A DNA stretch of 8,178 nt, from NCBI GenBank assembly GCA_030620255.1, contig JAUXFB010000041.1, forward strand, positions 1-8,178, written 5' to 3'. Within the stretch, counting starts at the first letter, position 1, and each line of letters starts with the position of its first letter. Of the stretch, positions 5,378 to 8,178 are shown one piece after another. Source of the DNA: Candidatus Aminicenantota bacterium (GTDB lineage: Bacteria; Acidobacteriota; Aminicenantia; UBA2199). The notes under the pieces are model-generated. The model worked only from the letters and a program-made list of their open reading frames with translations, did no database searches and was not told the DNA's origin. A program made the translations under genes and the position numbers.

Positions 5378-5857
5378 TCACAATATTAAAATAATTATTA
5401 CTATAAAAAATATATTTGATACTACACTGATAGGTGTAATAATTTCAGCAACATTCCTATATTTAATTCTCCATTGAGAAAAATTACATGTACTTTTATC
5501 TAAAGTAATTTCAACTTTTACAAAAAATTCTTTAAAAACAATGTTATTTTCATCTAACCACTGAACTAACATCTCAGTTTCAAACTGATCCGGATTAGTA
5601 ATTGCCCATACATCATCAACTGCTATTATCTTAACTCTAATAGGATCAGCAATTTCAGCATCTCTTTCTTTTTTAAAAATGGATGCGCCTGAAACCATTG
5701 CTTCCCATTCTTTTATAGTCATTTTTTCAATGCGTTGATTCATATAGTACAACTCAATGAATTCATCAATAGAATTATCCTTTGCAGAAATTGGTAATAT
5801 TAATGTTAATCCTAAAAAAATAAATAGTAATAAAATAATAGTAATAATTTTCTTCAT
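5378..5857 (-). CDS. Membrane-anchored protein with signal peptide and C-terminal helix
   Basis: 159 residues with no tag. Residues 2-25 (KKIITIILLLFIFLGLTLIL, then PISAKD) form a signal peptide, with a possible cleavage after ISA. Residues 27-135 are a soluble domain (KEWEAMVSGASIFKKERDAE; VKIIAVDDVWAITNPDQFE; a single Cys in KSTCNFSQW) that would lie in the periplasm. The last 20 residues are a hydrophobic helix (VVSNIFFIVIIILIL), so the protein would stay in the inner membrane. The ATG lies 3 nt after the stop of the tagged 103-residue gene with no strong ribosome site, suggesting coupling. I recognise no family; a role in superinfection exclusion or lysis control would be a guess. Confidence 0.78.
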   Translation of the reverse strand: MKKIITIILLLFIFLGLTLILPISAKDNSIDEFIELYYMNQRIEKMTIKEWEAMVSGASIFKKERDAEIADPIRVKIIAVDDVWAITNPDQFETEMLVQWLDENNIVFKEFFVKVEITLDKSTCNFSQWRIKYRNVAEIITPISVVSNIFFIVIIILIL

Positions 5858-5860
5858 TTT

Positions 5861-6172
5861 TTATCTGTTATCTATAAATTTGATATAGTAATCTAAATCT
5901 TTAAATTTTGCATTGGGTTGAACAAATTTTAAATTATAATTATTTCCTACAAAATCTTCTATTTCTTGCATAGAACCTTTTCCATAATAATCCACTTGAA
6001 AAATAATAGCATTAGAAAAATTTTTATAATAATTAACAGCTTTTTCAGCTATTTTATCACTTTTAAAACCTAAAGTTATAGCATCATTACTGTAATCATT
6101 AATAATGACTATCCAGTTGTATTCAGCATAATCAAATTCTTTAAACTTTGAGATGTATCTTTGTCTTCTCAC
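5861..6172 (-). CDS. Small tagged protein, putative internal virion protein (GTG start)
   Basis: 103 residues beginning with a GTG codon: (M)RRQRYISKFKEFD, the tag with F-K-E as the protease-type triplet. The body alternates strands and helices (EYNWIVIINDYSND, TLGFKSDKIAEKAVNYYK, IIFQVDYYGKG), resembling a small alpha/beta fold, rich in Tyr and Asn; no family recognised. Its start overlaps the end of the upstream membrane-protein gene by 32 nt, which suggests translational coupling; GAGGG lies about 14 nt upstream. It is the first tagged gene in the direction of transcription and is followed by the signal-peptide membrane protein. Confidence 0.78.
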   Translation of the reverse strand: MRRQRYISKFKEFDYAEYNWIVIINDYSNDAITLGFKSDKIAEKAVNYYKNFSNAIIFQVDYYGKGSMQEIEDFVGNNYNLKFVQPNAKFKDLDYYIKFIDNR

Positions 6173-6422
6173 TTTTCTTTTTTTCCCTCATCTCTTTTAT
6201 TCTTTTCGTTGCTTCTACTGCTCCCCTAATAGCACTTGTAAGAACATTTTGATCTGGTAAGTTATCAGTATATTTTGTATTTATTATATTAAATTTTGGA
6301 TAAAATACAATTTTTTGTTCTCTAAACTTTAAAAATTTATATACAAATACAGAAACTACTGTGACAAATACTCCTATAAAAATTATTTTGATATAATAAA
6401 ATGTTTGATTAATCTTTTCCAT
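6141..6422 (-). CDS. Small single-span membrane protein
   Basis: I choose the ATG at 6422 (93 residues, MEKINQTFYYIKII...) over the in-frame GTG at 6431, because TAGGAG lies at proper spacing before this ATG and would overlap the GTG. Residues 9-29 (YYIKIIFIGVFVTVVSVFVY) are a transmembrane helix. The remainder is basic and helical (AIRGAVEATKRIKEMREKKK), likely cytoplasmic. It overlaps the next gene by 32 nt. This start region and topology recall small phage membrane effectors or holin-like proteins, but one span plus a basic tail is not diagnostic. Function unknown. Confidence 0.72.
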   Translation of the reverse strand: MEKINQTFYYIKIIFIGVFVTVVSVFVYKFLKFREQKIVFYPKFNIINTKYTDNLPDQNVLTSAIRGAVEATKRIKEMREKKKSEKTKIHLKV

Positions 6423-6436
6423 AATTTTCACTCCTA

Positions 6437-6853
6437 TTATTCTTTTTCTAACATCATTATATTTATATTTATATTTTTTAATTCAATATCAATAGCAATA
6501 TCTTCAAATATTTTAGAATTATGGAAATAGTCACCCGCTACATCTCTTACAATGACTAATGTATTTGAACCTATATTAAATGATGTATTATTTATTAAAA
6601 CGGGGGGAGTTAATTTTATTTCTTTTATATTTAAAGAAAATACAGATTTTTTAATAGTGTTAATAATAGCTGTTTTACTTTTTTTTACTGAATTCATTGA
6701 TAAATATATTTTAGGATACCTTGAATCAATAGTTACAAGAAAAATTGGTATAGATATACCCATAACTTTTTGAATCCAAACAAAGTTAAATTTATTTAGT
6801 CCTAAAGCATTTTTTAGATTATTTTGATTCTTTTGATTTTTTTGATCAGACAC
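6437..6853 (-). CDS. Unknown protein (GTG start)
   Basis: 138 residues from a GTG at 6853, with an Asn/Gln/Lys-rich start (SDQKNQKNQNNLKNALGLNK) and a strand-rich, Ile-rich body (GISIPIFLVTID, YPKIYLSMNSVKK, TPPVLINNTSFNIGSNTLVI) ending in an acidic ELKNININIMMLEKE. There is no tag, signal peptide or clear membrane span. The ribosome site before the GTG is poor (AATAGAATATTACT), so the start is uncertain; the first internal ATG (residue 31) would cut into the conserved-looking body. It lies 14 nt before the small membrane gene. No family recognised. Confidence 0.65.
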   Translation of the reverse strand: MSDQKNQKNQNNLKNALGLNKFNFVWIQKVMGISIPIFLVTIDSRYPKIYLSMNSVKKSKTAIINTIKKSVFSLNIKEIKLTPPVLINNTSFNIGSNTLVIVRDVAGDYFHNSKIFEDIAIDIELKNININIMMLEKE

Positions 6854-6939
6854 AGTAATATTCTATTAACTATTAAATTTTTAATATGTAGGTATATTTA
6901 TTAGTGAAAAAATATAAAAAAGTGAACAAATTTTATACT

Positions 6940-7113
6940 TTAAAAAATTCGATAGATTAAATATCCAAAAAGTAAAGTCATTAAACAAGCTGATAAAATC
7001 ATAATTGCAATAGCTTGCCCCACTTTAATATTCTCTAATAAATGACTATCACAAAATGGACAAATATCTAAATTATTGTAATATTTTCGATTGCAAACTC
7101 TACAGTATTTCAT
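6940..7113 (-). CDS. Zinc-ribbon plus transmembrane-helix small protein
   Basis: A 57-residue gene. It starts MKYCRVCNRKYYNNLDICPFC: two Cys-x-x-Cys pairs at residues 4/7 and 18/21, a treble-clef or zinc-ribbon knuckle of the kind found at the N-terminus of small membrane proteins. Residues 33-54 (QAIAIMILSACLMTLLFGYLI) form one membrane helix, leaving YRIF at the end. AGGAG lies 8 nt before the ATG at 7113, a strong ribosome site. It stands alone between two spacers. The zinc-binding head would be cytoplasmic; the partner is unknown. Confidence 0.8.
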   Translation of the reverse strand: MKYCRVCNRKYYNNLDICPFCDSHLLENIKVGQAIAIMILSACLMTLLFGYLIYRIF

Positions 7114-7155
7114 ATCTATTTCTCCTGAATCTTTTTGTTCTTTCTGTTCTTTTTA

Positions 7156-7176
7156 ACTACTCACTACTCACTACTC
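7156..7176 (-). repeat. Three direct 7-nt repeats (GAGTAGT)
   Basis: ACTACTC occurs three times without interruption on the plus strand, i.e. GAGTAGT x3 on the minus strand. They follow directly on a TATAAT box and so would form the first bases of a transcript or an operator-like array. Confidence 0.75.
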
Positions 7177-7182
7177 ATTATA
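7177..7182 (-). promoter_or_regulatory. Possible promoter -10 box
   Basis: Minus strand TATAAT, an exact -10 consensus, in the spacer about 65 nt before the zinc-ribbon gene. A TTGAGA lies 20 nt upstream, longer than the usual 16-18 nt, so a -35 element is doubtful; phage middle promoters can use a -10 box without one. In sequence this AT-rich an exact hexamer is weak evidence. Confidence 0.35.
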
Positions 7183-7240
7183 TTTGTTGTATTTTTTGAT
7201 GTTCTCAATTTTAACTGATGAGATAAAATTATTCCTTTTT

Positions 7241-7285
7241 AATATTTTAATTTTGACTCACTAATTTAATCAAAATTAAAATATT
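7241..7285. repeat. Perfect 16-bp inverted repeat
   Basis: Arms AATATTTTAATTTTGA (7241-7256) and TCAAAATTAAAATATT (7270-7285) are exact reverse complements around a 13-nt loop. The repeat lies 45 nt after the phosphoesterase stop. The arms are almost pure A/T; on the plus strand the right arm runs into TTTCC, but there is no plus-strand gene to terminate. On the minus strand no U-run follows. It may be a 3' mRNA-stabilising hairpin, a weak terminator or a protein-binding palindrome. Confidence 0.7.
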
Positions 7286-7330
7286 TTTCCTTATAATTCC
7301 CTAATATTTCTCTATGACTTTATGACTTAA

Positions 7331-8178
7331 TCACAAATTTTCTCTGACAATATTTGACAAATTTTGTAAACAACATTCAACTATTTCTTTAGATAAAGAC
7401 TCTTTTTTAGAATATATGACAAATTTTTCATCTATTGATAAATTTTTATTATCAATATCATTTTCGCTATCATTCTCCATAGCTGTTCTTTTTATTGTTA
7501 TTCCTGCTCTTCTGATATAATAATCTTTATACATTTCTAAAGCCGCAGGATATGATGGAGCATTTATTATATTTAAAATATCATTTTTATATTCATCTTG
7601 TATTTCAATACCAAAATCTATATCTCTATAAGTAAATGTCTGGGGTACTGAAATATTTTCCCTTCCACCATCATCAACTATCTTTATAATTCTATGCTCT
7701 TGATTTTGTTCTAAATGCCTTGTAGGAATAGGAACTCCAATTATTTCATTTATGTTACTATTTTTATCTGAGTAACTTTCCCGAATATGATGATGCCCCC
7801 AAATATAACAACCTTTTAAATTTAAACTTAATCCCTCATCTTGAAATTGACATTTATCAGACATGACATGAGTAAATATAAAATCATATTTACCTGTTAA
7901 AGCCTCATATTCTTCTTTACAACTATCTTTATAAGGAAGAAATAAACATTTCTTATTTTCTATTTCTATTTCCTCAATATTTTCTATTATATGAATATTT
8001 TCAAATGCTGATAAATATTGTATTGCACAACCTTGTCTTTTACTTATATCGTGATTTCCTTGAAGTAGATATACTTGTTTAAATTCTTTTAAATATTTTG
8101 CTATTTCTAATCTTAAAGAATTATGCGGTGAGCTTGAATCAAATATATCTCCAACATGTACAATTGTTTCATTTTTAT
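7331..8178 (-). CDS. SbcD/Mre11/gp47-type recombination phosphoesterase (5' end outside window)
   Basis: The frame is open from the right edge to a TGA at 7331, about 281 residues; the N-terminus with the first metal motif is beyond the window. Visible calcineurin-type phosphoesterase motifs in order: HVGDIFDSSS (metal-binding Asp), YLLQGNHD (Asn-His-Asp), FTHVMSD (His) and WGHHH (His pair). The following GVPIPTRHLEQNQEHRIIKIVD corresponds to the SbcD/gp47 segment that reports the strand after GH-x-H. The ATG at 7864 is internal, not the start. The family forms a two-metal nuclease with a SMC-like ATPase (SbcC/gp46), acting in DNA recombination and end processing in phage replication; that partner is not in this window. 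The C-terminal ~80 residues are poorly conserved and unassigned. Confidence 0.82.
   Translation of the reverse strand, partial: KNETIVHVGDIFDSSSPHNSLRLEIAKYLKEFKQVYLLQGNHDISKRQGCAIQYLSAFENIHIIENIEEIEIENKKCLFLPYKDSCKEEYEALTGKYDFIFTHVMSDKCQFQDEGLSLNLKGCYIWGHHHIRESYSDKNSNINEIIGVPIPTRHLEQNQEHRIIKIVDDGGRENISVPQTFTYRDIDFGIEIQDEYKNDILNIINAPSYPAALEMYKDYYIRRAGITIKRTAMENDSENDIDNKNLSIDEKFVIYSKKESLSKEIVECCLQNLSNIVRENL

Noticed and set aside
6440..6490. TATTTATA strings as T4-type late promoters
   Set aside because: They fall inside Asn/Ile codons of a gene and recur by chance throughout this AT-rich sequence.
6552..6773. Plus-strand hydrophobic frame of 73 codons as a membrane protein
   Set aside because: It is antisense to the 138-residue gene, has no ribosome site, and its hydrophobicity follows from the opposing Lys/Asn/Glu codons.
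7156..7176. Triple 7-nt repeat as a CRISPR-like array
   Set aside because: Units are only 7 nt with no spacers; it is a simple tandem repeat.

Overview
The window looks like part of a large, very AT-rich phage genome, probably a T4-like or jumbo myovirus of a Gram-negative host. All genes I can support lie on the minus strand, closely spaced and without ribosomal or metabolic genes. The standard code fits: TGG encodes Trp and TGA serves as a stop. A Gram-negative host is inferred from a phage-borne outer-membrane phospholipase A. Low-GC hosts such as Campylobacterota would fit, but the sequence does not identify the host.

Reading in the direction of transcription (right to left): 8178-7331 is the 3' part of an SbcD/Mre11/gp47-type recombination phosphoesterase. 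7330-7114 is a gene-free spacer with a perfect 16-bp inverted repeat, a TATAAT box and three 7-nt direct repeats. 7113-6940 is a 57-residue zinc-ribbon plus membrane-helix protein. 6853-5378 holds small unknown genes, two of them membrane-anchored. From 6172 down to the left edge runs a family of otherwise dissimilar proteins that share one short N-terminal tag, roughly basic-basic-x-Tyr-x-Ser-Arg/Lys-Phe-x-Glu. An outer-membrane phospholipase A1 (OMPLA/PldA) gene sits among them at 2272-1454.

Two things stand out. First, the tag occurs ten times on nine genes (starts at 6172, 5339, 5017, 4590, 4220, 3726, 3409 plus an internal copy at 3136, 1427 and 675). Nearly every copy contains a hydrophobic-x-Glu triplet, like the cleavage site of T4-type prohead proteases. 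By analogy with the T4 capsid-targeting sequence I infer a set of internal head proteins packaged by a common signal, one very lysine-rich and several very acidic. Copies of the tag are also near-identical as DNA, including the upstream leader, so the start region appears to spread as a cassette.

Second, one tagged gene (4220-3780) is interrupted by a 228-bp IS200/IS605-type element (4061-3834) that keeps both end hairpins and only the last codons of tnpB. Its ends obey the guide/cleavage-site pairing rule known for IS608, and removing it exactly restores a 70-codon reading frame. The retained tnpB 3' end plus right end is where an omega RNA (reRNA) is encoded, so this may be a stand-alone guide-RNA element whose guide matches the uninterrupted allele of the same tagged gene.
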